Counted from the stretch's first letter, positions 46,913 to 58,218 are shown. The stretch: 64,000 nucleotides of DNA from Salvator merianae (GCA_003586115.2 QVOM02000126.1:59338456-59402455), one strand, 5' to 3'. Made by a program: numbers and translations. Notes: generated by a model not told the origin, from the sequence alone.

Positions 46913-47570
46913 GGCCACGTCTGCACTTATCGCTATTCCAGTTTGGGAATGGGAACAAGGCCCCCCCTTCTGCACTGCTAGTGAAATCTAAGGGAGGCCC
47001 TGCCCCCTCCTAGTATGTTCCATTGGCAGAGGATGGAACACAGACCGGAACAAACTGGACTAGGTGGCCTACAATGGTTGGCTAGTCTATTATACCAGTA
47101 TACCTCTTTAAAGGTCTTCTTTACACATGCCTCCAGTTTATCATAGGGGACCCACTGAAATGGATCACCTAGAGCTCTGTAGACCTGGACCTTTTGTTCC
47201 TTGCCACTGGAGCCTTCAGAGTCAGTGCTGAAGCTGGTGCAACCTTCAGACCTGGTGCAGCGGCTGAGCCAAAATAGCCATTCCAATGTGGATGCCCTTG
47301 CTCTAGTCAAGGGACAGATCCATCTCCATCTAGGACAGATTCCTGTGGATTGCTCTGGGTCCTTTTTAAGAGTTTCCTGTCATAGACTAGAACATGAAGC
47401 TTGGTATGGTTGTGGACCATTTTAAAGAGGCCTGCCCAGTCCATAATTCATCCAATGCAAATGAAGTGTACTAGGAAGGGGATAGGGCTGCTCTGTTCCA
47501 CACAAGCATGCAAAAAATAGCCCTTCAGATCCCTTCTTGTTCTGGTCTTGTGGTAAGTGTGGAAAGGGTC
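46913..47570. mobile_element. Family D-type MITE, copy 3
   Basis: Starts GGCCACGTCTGCACTTATC and ends GTGGTAAGTGTGGAAAGGGTC, an imperfect inverted pair. The body is GC-richer than its surroundings. A frame on either strand of this body (46978-47425) shows no protein family. Confidence 0.5.
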
Positions 47571-48146
47571 ATATATTAAAATCATTTTACAAAGAGGTTT
47601 ACTATTAAGATTAGAATCAGTGAAACAAGGGGGAAATAATATGCTTCAGACAGTTCTACAAAAATGTGCACCTTCTATTTGTTTTCAGAAGCTGACCAAA
47701 GACATTAAAATTGTTACATCTCTGTTATCTCAGACTAAAGTAAGAACTTTGCAGTACCATTGTGACAATACTCTATGAGTATGTAGAGTGTGCATGTCCT
47801 TGCACACTCATGTCATAGTGGCTGTGTTGGAAGAGTATGGGGTCCGTATGGCTCCGTGTGACACCATACTCCTCCAGCAGGCCTCTTGGCATAAGCGCTT
47901 ATTAGAACACTCTAAAGTTAGAGTGGGAGTGAGTGCTGTAAGAGCATTTACTCCCATTCTTTTGCCATCACTTGGCTTGTGCAATTTACCTGAGTCGCTT
48001 TCTTCTGTTTTGCCTACATGGCCCTAGTTTAATTGGTTAGAGAAAATGGCCCACTTCTGAGGTTATTTCCTGTGTTCGATGAAACTGCCCTGGCTGGAAA
48101 CCTTGCAGTGTAGCCAGGAGCAGCCCTGCCAGTTTAAGAAGAGCAC
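47571..48146. other. No gene recognised
   Basis: Around 47790-48010 a GC-richer stretch (AGTATGGGGTCCGTATGGCTC) might be another DNA element but has no clear ends. Confidence 0.25.
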
Positions 48147-48227
48147 TACCCATATCCTTTGCTAGTCACCCATATCCTTTGCTAGTCACCTTTGCTAGAG
48201 CACCATCCATATCCTTTGCTAGTCACC
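48147..48227. repeat. Short tandem repeat, unit about 20 bases
   Basis: ACCCATATCCTTTGCTAGTC occurs twice in tandem and a third time after CACCTTTGCTAGAGCACC. Three close copies. Confidence 0.85.
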
Positions 48228-48228
48228 A

Positions 48229-48742
48229 GGGCTATGGTCACACTTACATTTAAGAATGGAGGCTGTCTTCAGTCTCCAGCGATTACATGCCAAAGTGCAT
48301 TTTTGTCTTTTCTGAGGACTTTTCCTGATTGGTACTATCCCCCATTTGGATAATCCCAGCACCAAGTCTATTTCAGCGGCAGGAAACACATCCAGGAGAA
48401 GGGCTGCTGGTCTGTGCCCAGCTCAGCAGTGGTGTGGAGGGCAGCCAGCAGGCTCTGACACCTGGAGCTGTTGGTTGCAACCGGAGCTAGTCACTACGAG
48501 CTGTGATCTGACTGTGCCACCCATGGAGCTGCTTTGCCTTGCCTGAGGAAGGGCATCCTGTTTCATATGGCTGCAGTGTGCATGGAAGACAGCCAGCAGG
48601 CTCTGGGGCTCATAGCTGGAGAAGGTGACCAGAGCTGCCCTGCCCAGTATGTGCTTGCTCACCTCTGCTGGCTGCAATGTGACTGAGCTGCTCCTGGAGC
48701 CACTCCACCTTCTCTCCACTCCAAGGTAAGTGTAACCAGACC
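48229..48742. mobile_element. DNA element related to family C
   Basis: Starts GGGCTATGGTCACACTTAC and ends GGTAAGTGTAACCAGACCT, a good inverted pair. The interior is GC-rich, with two copies of CAGCCAGCAGGCTCTG about 150 bases apart. No target duplication identified. Confidence 0.6.
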
Positions 48743-49794
48743 TAAAATGGTCCAAGTTCTTGTTCCATCCTAGTACAGACTAAAATGTTGAGCTTTGACT
48801 TTGACCCATCTGAAGCACTAATCAGACTCCCCCCCCCCTTTATTTTTTACCACAGGAAGACATGCTTTACTGACCCCTCTGGTAACTGGAGAGAATGCAT
48901 CTTCTGGACCAGTTTGAGATATTTACAAAAGTTCTTAGTCATTCTGGTTGAAGATAGTACATACTGCCCTGATTTTGAATTTCTTCTGTAATGGTGTTGT
49001 GAACCAGATCAAGATTAGATATAACCAGGGTTAATTAGTTTGTTTTGTTGTTGTTGTTATTGCTTTTCTGTGACTGATTAGCTGGAATTATGAAGAAGAG
49101 GAAAAGCTGAAAAAATATTGTACCAAAAAATGTGATGGGGAAAATGCTGTAGAGAGCTGTGGGGAAGGAGAATTATTAATCATAATCTTCAGCTTCACCA
49201 AATCAGAAAGAAATAGGGATCTCCAAAGCATCATATATAGTGTGTTACCCTAAAATACTAATTTATGAACAAATAATGTATTGATCTAGAAAAAGGTCCT
49301 TCTTACATCCAAATGTGAACAAATTGTTATTACTTGGTTTATAATAAATGTAGTTAAGATTACTTAGTGTTTAAAGCTGAACTTAATACCAAACTATGGC
49401 TGGCACAAACACCTCAAGCCATTGAACACTACTACTGGTCTTGTGATAGACCTCAACAATGACTACAGACACGTTGTGTAAGTGGGGCCAGAAGTCTCCT
49501 CCCACTCAAAAAAGAGGGGTCCTCCTGGAAACTGTGAGGTTCCTGGCCTTTGGAATCTGGGCACCATCTTCAAGGGCTGAGCCCAGCTTTAAAGCTGGCA
49601 GTTGAGACTGGGCCAGCACAGGCCACCACCCAACATGCAGGGGTCCCTGAGCAGTGTGGGCCAAACTACCTAGTGCGGACTAGCACAACATGAGATCACT
49701 TGTGCCATGAGGCAACAGCCTAACTTATAAAAGATAATGTTGGAGGACCATTTCACATCCTGCAAAATATAGAATGCTATATTATGATGGCCTG
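48743..49794. other. No gene recognised
   Basis: A C10 run at about 48830 and a (TTG)n run at about 49040. No coding frame. Confidence 0.3.
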
Positions 49795-49946
49795 CGGTTG
49801 TGTCATCTCTGTGGTAGCACTTTCTCTTTGGAATGCCTTCCCTCCTGCTATCTATGAGCACCTACATTTACAGCTTTTAGGTACCTCTTAAAGACCTCTC
49901 CCTTTACCGAGGCATTTCCTGTATGAATGTTTCCCTGATCCACCTA
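49795..49946 (+). mobile_element. L2 ORF2-end/3' UTR fragment
   Basis: GGAATGCCTTCCCTCCTGC followed by GCTTTTAGGTACCTCTTAAAGACC matches the last part of L2. It abuts the nested MITE complex. Confidence 0.5.
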
Positions 49947-49965
49947 GTCTGCATCCAGACTTTAT

Positions 49966-50564
49966 GGCCCTTTCTGCACTTGGCCTTATTGTGGATGATA
50001 TCTCAGAATAGGGACCTGCTATGCACATAGAAACATAGAAACATAGAGTTGGAAGGGACCTCCTGGATCATCAAGTCCAACCCCCTGCTCAATGCAGGAT
50101 TACCTAAACCATCCCCAATAATTGGCCATCCAGTCTCCACTTGAAGACCTCCATCGAAGGGGAACTCACCACCTCCTGCGGCAACCTATTCCACTGGTTG
50201 ATCGTCCTTACTGTCATAAAATTTTTTCTAACATCTAATCTGAATCTTTTCCCCTGCAGTTTCATCCCATTGCTTCTAGTCCTTCCTTGTGCAAGTGAGA
50301 ACAGGTCTGATCCTTCTGCACTGTGACAGCCCTTTAGGTATTTGTAGACAGCTATCATGTCCCCTCTCAGTCTTCTTTTTTGTAGGCTAAACATTCCTAG
50401 TTCCTTTAACCGTTCCTCATAGGACATGGTTTGTAGACCATTCACATGCTAGTGCAAACTATGAAAGGTCTTGCCTAGGGTCTACCATAGTCTGCACTAG
50501 CATGCAGATGGCAGGTCCCTATTCTGAGATATAATCTGGAATAAGTCCAAGTGCAGAAAGGGCC
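49966..50564. mobile_element. Family B MITE, copy 3, carrying a CR1 insert
   Basis: GGCCCTTTCTGCACTTGGCC at the left and CCAAGTGCAGAAAGGGCC at the right. Without the inserted CR1 (50029-50442) the remaining sequence is about 185 bp, the size of the other copies. Confidence 0.85.
50029..50442 (-). mobile_element. CR1 3' end, 5'-truncated
   Basis: The minus strand encodes MSYEERLKELGMFSLQKRRL, RGDMIAVYKYLKGCHSAEGS and TINQWNRLPQEVV, the end of CR1 ORF2, followed by the 3' UTR and tail (complement of ATAGAAACATAGAAACATAG). The flanking CACAT occurs at both ends (50024-50028, 50443-50447), though the right copy may include CR1 bases. Confidence 0.9.
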
Positions 50565-50664
50565 TACGTATTTATTCTGCTATGTTTGGTTATTCCGCAG
50601 TAAAGCATGCATATTCTGGAATATCCATGTTTTATTCTGGAATATCCAAGTATAGTGGAATAAG

Positions 50665-51583
50665 GGTCTATTCACACTTGCAGTTACTAGCCAAGTGTGG
50701 CCGCTCACTAGTCACAATTGGGAGCAGACTTCAATTGCTCCCGATCACTACCAGTGCTCCACAGCTGTACCAGTCTATTTGCACCTGCTTCCAGGTGCAA
50801 ACACATAGCTGCATGGAGTGGCTGCACCTGTGTGTTGGCAGGACTGCACCTGTGCGATTGTGTAATGCAGTGTGGCATGACTGCACCAGTGCAATCCTCA
50901 GTGTTGCCAGTTGCCACGGCATCGGCTGGACGTTTCCCAGCCACTGTCATGGCATGGAACGCAAACAGGACATCAGCATTCACACCGCGAATCCTGGTAT
51001 CCTGCTGACATTTTTTTCTAAGACCTTGCAGTGTGGACAGTGCCTACTCTACCTTAGAAACAGGATAATTACACCTTAGAACAGGATAATTGTCCTAGTA
51101 TATAAAATCATGCCTGGTATGGATAAGGTCGATAGAGAGAAATTATTTTCTCTGTCACACAACACTAGGACCAGGGGGCACTCTATGAAGCTGATGGGTT
51201 GAAGAGTTAGGATCAACAAGAGGAAGTATTTTTTTACCCAGAGGGTCATCAGTCTACGGAATTTATTACCAGAAGAGGTGGTAACATCAATCAGCCTGGT
51301 TAGCATTAAGAATCGATTGAACAGATTCATGGAGGTCAGAGGTATCAATGGCTACTAGAATGGATGCCTAGGTACTGCCTCCAGGATGGAAAGACAGGCA
51401 GGATGCCTATAAAACGCATTTACAGGGAGTCAAAAGCAGGTGAAGGTTTTGCCTTTTATTCTGCTTGAGAATACCCAGAAGCAATTGGTGGGCCACTGTG
51501 TGAAAAAGGATGCTGGACTAGATGGGCCATGGCCTGATCCAGCAAGGCTCCTCTTAGGTTCTTATGGAAACTGTGAAAAGGCC
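50665..51583. mobile_element. Family C MITE, copy 11, carrying a CR1 insert
   Basis: Starts GGTCTATTCACACTTGCAG and ends GAAACTGTGAAAAGGCC. The flanks are ATAAG and CTAAA. The body has GCTGTACCAGTCTATTTGCACC and a doubled CCTTAGAAACAGGATAATT, CCTTAGAACAGGATAATT at about 51050-51088. An L3-type CR1 interrupts its right part. Confidence 0.75.
51092..51567 (+). mobile_element. L3-type CR1 3' end
   Basis: The coding strand gives KIMPGMDKVDREKLFSLS, then a THSMKLMG-like word and FFTQRVISLRNLLPEEVV, the C-terminal region of this CR1 group. It ends in GGACTAGATGGGCCATGG, CCTGATCCAGCAAGG and the TTCTTATG tail. 5'-truncated. Inserted into family C copy 11. Confidence 0.85.
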
Positions 51584-51671
51584 CTAAACAAGCAACATCT
51601 GGATGCAGCCCCAGTTTTTAATGTGCTTTAATTACTGATTTGTGTGTATTAGAAACAAGTACAGGCAGAAA

Positions 51672-52774
51672 TGTTTTTGTAAAAGAAGGGAGAATTCCTG
51701 CTGTTTAAGAAACTAACTTCTAAGCAGTTAGCTTGGTCTCTGAATGTCTGTTGTTTGGGCATTTCTGATAAGAGCAAGGTTACGCCTAGCTTCTGAGTGA
51801 CTCAGCAACTTGCATAGTAAGCGAAACGTTTAAAGCATGCTTAATCTATATAAATAAAAATGTAAATGTTTGTTTGTTCAAAATCGCTAATCTCCGAAAG
51901 TTCTTCACCGATTGCTTTGAAATTTTGACACAACGTTGCAGTCGAATTCGTGCGCCTTTTTATATACCTATATTATATAGATGTCACACCTGTGACAGGT
52001 AAAAACAGGGGTTTTTGGAAAAACAGCGCCATCTGCTGGACGTAACAGCAGCACACGCTATACTACATATTTTACGATTCCATTTCAGTGTTTCCGATTT
52101 CCAATCCACGTACAGATGGATTTCCACTGTTACGATTCCATTTCAATGTTTCCGATTGCATTGTTAAATTGCATTGTCATAGATTTCGCTTTATTTTCAT
52201 TTTGGTGTAATTATTTCGCGTGACATTGCATTGGAATTGAGCTGTGTCGTTTAACATACCATTCATTTCGTCAGTATAGTTCGTTTTTTTCTTTTTCCAT
52301 TGTTTTTCATTTCGTTGTTTTAACGGTTTTAAAAATATTGTATACCCACAAGCATTGTGAAATTAAACATATTAGAAATGGGCGCTTTCTCTTTTCTTTC
52401 TTTTCCATTTAACCAGACTGAGCCACAGCAACGCATGGCCAGGACCGCTAGTAGCTTAATGAATATTAACTTGCACACCTAGAGGAGACATAAGTAGAGC
52501 TTTAATGAACATGCAATGCATGTAACGGGAGGGGGGAACAGAGGGGAACATGTAATAGGCGGACCGGAAAGTATGTACCTCCTGAGTACCCCAACGAATG
52601 GGGAAAAGGGGGAAGGGAACTTGTGCTCAGGTGTTAGGAATTAAAGGAGGCTGCGCCCTCCAGCCTTTTGAGGTCTACCTCAGGGAATGTCTGAGAGTGG
52701 TCTCCCTTTATTCCAATAAAGCTTTGCTTCACAGGAACTCCTCTGTCTCTGTTGGCGTCTACTTTCCTAGAGCA
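51672..52774 (+). mobile_element. Candidate solo LTR of an endogenous retrovirus, carrying a Helitron
   Basis: Without the Helitron the element is about 496 bp. It starts TG and ends CA, with AGAAA/AGAAT flanking (51667-51671, 52775-52779). Near the end are a TTAAAGGAGGCTGCGCC promoter-like word (52641-52657) and the poly-A signal AATAAA (52715-52720) followed by GCTTTGCTTCACAGG, the layout of gammaretrovirus-type LTRs. No gag, pol or env is present, so this would be a recombined single LTR. The 5-bp duplication is imperfect. Confidence 0.6.
51845..52451 (+). mobile_element. Non-autonomous Helitron
   Basis: Starts TCTATATAAATAAAAATG just after an A (51844) and ends CTAG (52448-52451) just before a T (52452), which is the A|TC...CTRR|T rule of Helitrons. 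A GC-rich hairpin (GCCACAGC ... GCATGGC) ends eight bases before the CTAG. The interior has an imperfect repeat of TTACGATTCCATTTCA-TGTTTCCGATT. No Rep/helicase frame. No target duplication is expected. Confidence 0.88.
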
Positions 52775-52779
52775 AGAAT

Positions 52780-52782
<3 letters not shown>

Positions 52783-52814
<32 letters not shown>
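52783..52814. repeat. (GT)n microsatellite
   Basis: Fifteen GT units, just right of the LTR candidate. Confidence 0.95.
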
Positions 52815-52816
<2 letters not shown>

Positions 52817-54419
52817 TTTTACCCTTGTTTTTAATTCTTCCTGTAAACTGCTTCATTTTTTTTTAATGAGAAGCAGTATAATTTTTAAAATAAATAAATA
52901 GCATTAGGAGAAAGTTGGTCTCAAACTGTGCCTATTTACTGTTTGTGGTTGAAATATAATTATATATAAACAGGTACAAATAATGATTTTCAGCTTGTGA
53001 AATATTACCTTCAAGAAGTGAGGTTACAAGGTTACAACTTTTACACCTTTTTTGAGCATTTACTTTAATTTATAGCGTTCTCTTGCTTCAATGCATGTGA
53101 AGAATGGATTATCTAAGATGGATTTTTAGACCCTTCCTTAGCTTTTCTGAAAAACCATGCGAGACCACTCTGATTCCAAATATTAGTACATTTTATTTGA
53201 TTTTAGTGTCAATTATTTCAAGATTTTAAGAAATGGTGTAAACATATTTTTAAATAAAATTAGTTAAGTAAATAGATAGTTATCAGTGCATGAATTGCTG
53301 TCAGGGTCACCATTCAAAAACCATTACAATAGAAGGCAATAGTATGCAGTAAGAAGTCCTTAGATAATTTTATGTAACTATTCAGAGCAAAGCTGTGCTG
53401 CATTGATAATTCATAATATGGGCTTTTTGATAATAAACTTGTATAATGCCCTTGTTTGTTACCTGGGTGAAGAAAAAAGGAACATATGTCAGTAACACGG
53501 AGCAAGGCAGGCCTGTCCATCAACATTACTAGCAACTTAATCCTGTCTGCCAAGGTTTGTATGTTAAGCATTATATCACAAAAGGAAACACAAAAGCACT
53601 GAGATGTAGAAATAAAGGCTTTCATTTTCAGACGGTTACTTTCAAAACATGGATAAAGCAGTGGGGCTTTTGACATGGCCTCAGTCCCTATTGGCAATCC
53701 CCATGTGTCTTTTGTACACATTTGTATCACTTAAGCAAAGCCAAAGTGGGTGAAATAGGAGCTGTTTTATGTGCCACTATCAGGGTCTACCTTGTTAATG
53801 GACAAAGTGAGGCAACTTCTTCAAGTGGGACATCCTGGAAGGCCAGGAGCTCAGAGGACTGTCTCTTGTGTGAAGTGGGTAAAAGATTTCCATTGTCAGG
53901 GTTAAAGGACATAGTTGTAGGGAACAAAAGGAGGGGACATCCATTGTTTCCTCCATGGTGGAATGGCTGTGCCATGCCTGTGCAGTGAGAAACCTGCTGC
54001 TTGCACCTGGGGCAGCAAGAAAGTCAGGCCTGGTGCTTTCTCATGTACTGAGAAAGCTCTGGCTTGCATGTGGCTGCCAAAAAGGCAGGCATTATGCTTG
54101 CATAGCAAAAAAAAAGTCAGATGCCAGGAAACATGCAATAAAGAATTCCTGGGACCTGTGTACACATGCAATAGTGAAAAGGCTAAGTAAGCAGAAAGCA
54201 AAAATAACAAAAAATTAAAAAACCCTCCTCACACACCCTAAAACAGAAGCCCTTGCACAAGGGAATGGTCTATCTTCCCTGCTATTTAAACCTTAGAAGT
54301 ATAATTTATTTGCCAGTCCAGAGAAATTGGGCATCATCTGGTCCTTTGCCTCAGGCAGGAACATGGTTTGGATAACTGCTTCTCAGTCTATGAGGAAACA
54401 ACCTGAAATACCTATTTCA
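52815..54419. other. AT-rich unique DNA
   Basis: No named repeat or gene. The minus-strand frame of 138 codons at 53314-53730 has no known match in my reading. It is free of repeats and could be conserved non-coding sequence. Confidence 0.3.
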
Positions 54420-54545
54420 ATATCCTGATGGATCAAATCAAAGACCCATCTAATTTAGCAGCCTGTTTTCATAGCTGCCAGCAGGATGCCTATGGGAAGC
54501 CCACAAACTGGATGAGAAATCAGGGATGCTTTTCTCACTCATGTT
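54420..54545 (-). mobile_element. L3-type CR1 fragment
   Basis: Complement has the run near TGGCAGCTATGAAAACAGGC and ATTAGATGGGTCTTTGATTTG, worn forms of GGACTAGATGGGCC...TGATCCAGCA. Short. Confidence 0.5.
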
Positions 54546-54697
54546 CTTCAGGTGTTGGTCTTCAGAATCCCACTACACAGTCATGATACTGCAATGTCCC
54601 TCAGTAGCTTTATCCAAAACATCCTAGTTAGGGGATACTCTAAATTTTTAGGGAGCACTTTCTTCTGTTTTGTCCATTCTCCTGTTACATTTGTGGA

Positions 54698-54958
54698 TAG
54701 AGATTTGTGTGAACTTGAAAACAGTGGTTCACTTTGAATGAAACTAAGCCATGTGCAGTTTGGTTCAAATTCAAACTTGCTAGATTATAACTTCAAACAC
54801 GTTTGACTGGTTCTAAACATAAAACATGCATTTTTAAAAAACCTTTAAAAGGGCAAACTACTAAGTCAAACCAGTCCAAATTGAACTTGGTGATTCGAAC
54901 TAGTTCAATTTAAACCTTTTGGTTCACTTCAAGTCTGAACTAGTTAGGCACATCTCTA
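54698..54958. mobile_element. hAT-like MITE (TAGAGATGTG termini)
   Basis: 261 bp. TAGAGATTTGTGTGAACTTG at the left pairs with CTAGTTAGGCACATCTCTA at the right. The flanks TTTGTGGA and CTTGTGTG share TTGTG in register, a worn 8-bp duplication. The interior repeats GGTTCA-type words on both strands. Confidence 0.75.
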
Positions 54959-55819
54959 CTTGTGTGCTTTGCTTTCTTCCAGAGGGCAAACTTTGGAAGA
55001 GCAGGACATAAAGAAAACAAAGTATATAAGTAAATAAATGGATAGGGTCTGGAAGTGCATTTGAGCATCTTACTTGAGTTGGGTGTGAATATTTTCAGAG
55101 CGAGAGAGAACTTGTTTGGAGGGAAACAGAATTAGACAATGAATATTGCATATATTATAAGGACCTGACGACATAAAAATTGAACAAAACATCAAACATA
55201 AAAAAAATGTCCTTACTTGCCAGAAATTTAATCCCCATCTGTTTACTAATAAACAAAGTAGCTCCAATTTTCATTTTGGCTGCTGCAGCACCACCTGCTG
55301 TCCATGCTATTTTTCCAAATTCCCAGCACTGATAAAGTTTCTTCTTCCACAGATCTACTTCCAATCCAAATAACTAATCACTTCCTTTATGAATAAGTCA
55401 AGGGTCTACTGGAACATGCCAAAAACATGTGCTGCTTGTTTAAAATGTGACTTAATAGAAAACAGTTATTGTGTTTAAATTGCTGCATGCCTCAGCAAGT
55501 GTATGGAAACGTTCACAAAAAACTGGAACTCACCACTTGCAGTTATTTTTTTTTTCAAATATTGATCCAAAATTAAGTGGCAATGCATCATAAAGTGAAG
55601 CAACTGATTAATTATGTTGAAGCCACCCTCTAATTGTGGAGTAAATAGGCATCAAGAGAGAGTAGCATATGGCCTCTTAATTAGAAGAGCAAAATCTCTT
55701 CTAAGAAAAATATAGCAAAGAAAATGTAATTATTGCAGAAGCCAACAGACTGGGATTCACAGACCTTGAAACACTACATCTACTTACCTGAGGAAACAGC
55801 TTCCCCTCCCCACTTTCAG
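54959..55819. other. Repeat-poor AT-rich DNA
   Basis: 55560-55760 is non-repetitive with TAATTA words (CTGATTAATTATGTTG). It resembles conserved non-coding sequence. No gene. Confidence 0.3.
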
Positions 55820-55922
55820 AAACTGTTATTGTTTTTAGTGGGTTCTTTATAACTTATTTTTATTTTTGAAACTTGCCCTGAGATCTTTGGGTATAAGGTG
55901 GGATAAAAATATAAATAAATGA
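55820..55922 (+). mobile_element. L2 tail fragment
   Basis: TTGCCCTGAGATCTTTGGGTATAAGGTGGG then TATAAATAAATGA is the L2 3' terminal block. Confidence 0.65.
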
Positions 55923-56079
55923 GCACAGGGCAAACAGTGTCTTAAGAAATATTTTATTTCTGATAAATATGCACAGATTTGGCATTTTCTCTTTTTTAAA
56001 ATATATCACTATTACTGGATTTTTAAAATAGATTAAAAGAGAGAAATAGGAAACAAAAGAGATACATACGTGCAATATG

Positions 56080-56706
56080 CTAAAAGTGACTTCCAGGCCT
56101 TCCTCTGGTGATTAGATCCAAATTCAATATTTAACTCCCACCTCTAGATTACTATATCTTCATTTCCTGTAACCACATTAAATATATTAATTCTCAAAGC
56201 CCAAATTCAGGATGTTCTTTTGTTCACACAGAAAGTCAATGAAGAGTTCTCAATTTTTATTAAAAGATCCTATTGATTAACTCTAATCCAACAGATTATC
56301 TTGTCCATTTCTATTAAATCTGTCAGTTTGATGGACCACTCTTCCATTGCTGGTAGAGTGGAGTTCTTCTATTCCTGTGCATACAGCAGTCTCGCCACTA
56401 TGATTATATAGTGAAGTATTTTCCATGTTTGTTTTCTAATTGTAAGTCCATTATACCCAAAAGGAAAAACTCTGGTCTTTTTGGAATATCAGTTCTTAGA
56501 GTCATTTGTATCTGTAATTATATCATAATTATAATTATAAGTCCACCACATATGGTAAAATGACCCTTCATGTTTTCCACATTTCCAGCAAACATGTGAC
56601 ATATTTTTATACATCTTTGCTATTTTTTCTGGCATCTTCTCAATAAATTTAAAGCCAAAAATGGGTTGCATACTTGATCCTTGTTTAACAAGGTTCTGTG
56701 TAACAG
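56080..56706 (-). mobile_element. L1-like LINE fragment, ORF2 C-terminus
   Basis: The minus strand from 56680 reads FIEKMPEKIAKMYKNMSHVCWKCGK, then EGSFYHMWWTYNY. This is the CxxC-containing terminal domain of L1 ORF2 (family: PERMAKMYP..S..CWRC...GT..HMWW). Downstream (about 56400-56290) come LLYAQE and EEWSIKLTDLIEMDK, the final ORF2 residues. Stops are present. Confidence 0.8.
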
Positions 56707-56999
56707 TAGAGTTACCATATGGAAAATAGGACAGGACTCCTATAACTTTTAACACAGTATATTTATTTATTATTTATATTTCTATCCTGCCCTATACCTG
56801 AAGGTGTCAGGGCAGGTCACAATAAAATCTCTATAAAACAGATGAAATAAGTTAGTGAAAACAATAATTGTGCCTGCATGGGGAGGAGAAGTTGTTCCCT
56901 CAGCCAAAGGCCAGAGTAGGAGAGGATATTTAAATACCATTTTCTGCAAAACTTTTAACATTATGAGAAATCTGTTCTCTTTTCCATATGGCAACCCTA
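56707..56999. mobile_element. DNA element with TAGRGTTGCCATATGG termini
   Basis: TAGAGTTACCATATGGAAAAT at the left pairs with TCTTTTCCATATGGCAACCCTA at the right. The flanks GTAACAG and GTAATAT agree at five of seven. An L2 tail (56758-56850) sits inside, on its left half. Confidence 0.6.
56758..56850 (-). mobile_element. L2 tail fragment
   Basis: The + strand reads TATTTATTTATTATTTATATT, TATCCTGCCCTATACCTGAAGG and TGTCAGGGCAGGTCACAATAAA, the complement of the L2 3' end. Confidence 0.65.
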
Positions 57000-57807
57000 G
57001 TAATATGGTTATGCTTCTTCACAGTTGGTGTAATGTGATTTCCATCGTATGACACAGCTTTTAACAGCATGATTTTGCTTTTATATGGTTGACAACATTG
57101 TTTATTGCAGTCCCTAAAACTTTCAATAATGTGTTTTGGCCTCTTAACAGACATTTACTTACAACAGTCTTCTCTATACCAGGAATGCATCCACATGTAG
57201 CCTAAATGGGAGAAGGGGTACGAATGATCAAAATGGCAGACTACTGCCATACATCTCACCACAGTTCCCAAAATTCTGCTGCAAGTGGAACTCTGCTTAT
57301 AGCAGTGATGACCCGGCCTGAACTGACTTTGGAAAATTGGAACTGGAATCAGAAGTAAGGTGGTTGACCTCCCCAGTTGAAACAGTCTTGGACTTATTTA
57401 AAATGGGTTAAGGTAGGACACTTTGGTAAGGGGTGGGGAAGCCTTGGTGGCTGCTATGGGTGGGAATGTCTGGAAGACCAGGTACCTGTGTGTCCAGGTG
57501 CCCGAACACTCTACCCCTCGGGCTCCCTGAAAGATGCCTTAGGTGCCTGTATGGATGGTGCCTGAGCTTGTTTGAATAGCAGAAGACTTTTTAAAGAAAG
57601 ACAAAATAGTTTCATATGGTTAAGTAAATGAATGACTCTTGGAGCTCTTCTAAGAACCCTTTTTGTATGGAATGCAGGAATGATATTATACCACAGTTGT
57701 ATAAGATGAGAACCATAACTGCAAGAGAGGAAATAATGTACTTTTTAAAAATAAATAAATAAATAAAGTTGTACTGAACAATAAATAACAAAGTACACTA
57801 AACAAAA
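57000..57807. other. No gene recognised
   Basis: An (AAAT)n run lies at 57747-57768. No domain seen. Confidence 0.3.
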
Positions 57808-58190
57808 CTACAATGTCTTACAAATTGAGTCAAGGATGTATAGTCTTATTACTGCGGAGTTGTATTTATTCCCAGCCACAACTTGAGGGGGAGGGGCATT
57901 CTGGTGCTGCGAAGTCTGAGGTGAGAGAAGTAAAGTGTAAGAATTGGTGCCAGGTTGTGTACAAGAGTATTCACTTGCTTGACTCTTCATTAGCTTGATT
58001 TTTGCTTCAATGGTTTCTACAGGGGCTATATTCCACATTGATGCGTACCATTGTTTCAGAGTCAGAACTGAGTCAGATTTCCAGTTAGATGTTATTACTT
58101 GTTTGGTCACATGCAGCATGATGTCTAGTAGAGTCACTGAAGTTTGTGCTAAATTCTTTTTTTTCCACAGAATTATTAGATTTCATTTTT
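57808..58190 (-). mobile_element. L1-like LINE fragment, ORF2 end
   Basis: The minus strand reads HVTKQVITSNWKSDSVLTLK, then QWYASMWNIAPVETIEAKIK, matching the ORF2 tail pattern (A-K-x-LI-x-x-WK, then PTI-x-x-W, then MEK-x). The remainder is 3' UTR-like. Confidence 0.5.
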
Positions 58191-58216
58191 TTAGATCCCA
58201 GTACTTTGTGCTATTC

Positions 58217-58218
<2 letters not shown>

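Larger units (their letters stand above)
49947..51610. mobile_element. Family A MITE, copy 5, broken by two insertions
   Basis: The outermost shell. GTCTGCATCCAGAC (49947-49960) is the left end, the middle (50569-50664) carries the palindrome GGAATATCCATGTTTTATTC, and the right end is CAAGCAACATCTGGATGCAGCC (to 51610). A family B MITE (49966-50564) and a family C MITE (50665-51583) split it. The flanking triplets CTA and CCA fit the TNA target. Confidence 0.8.
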
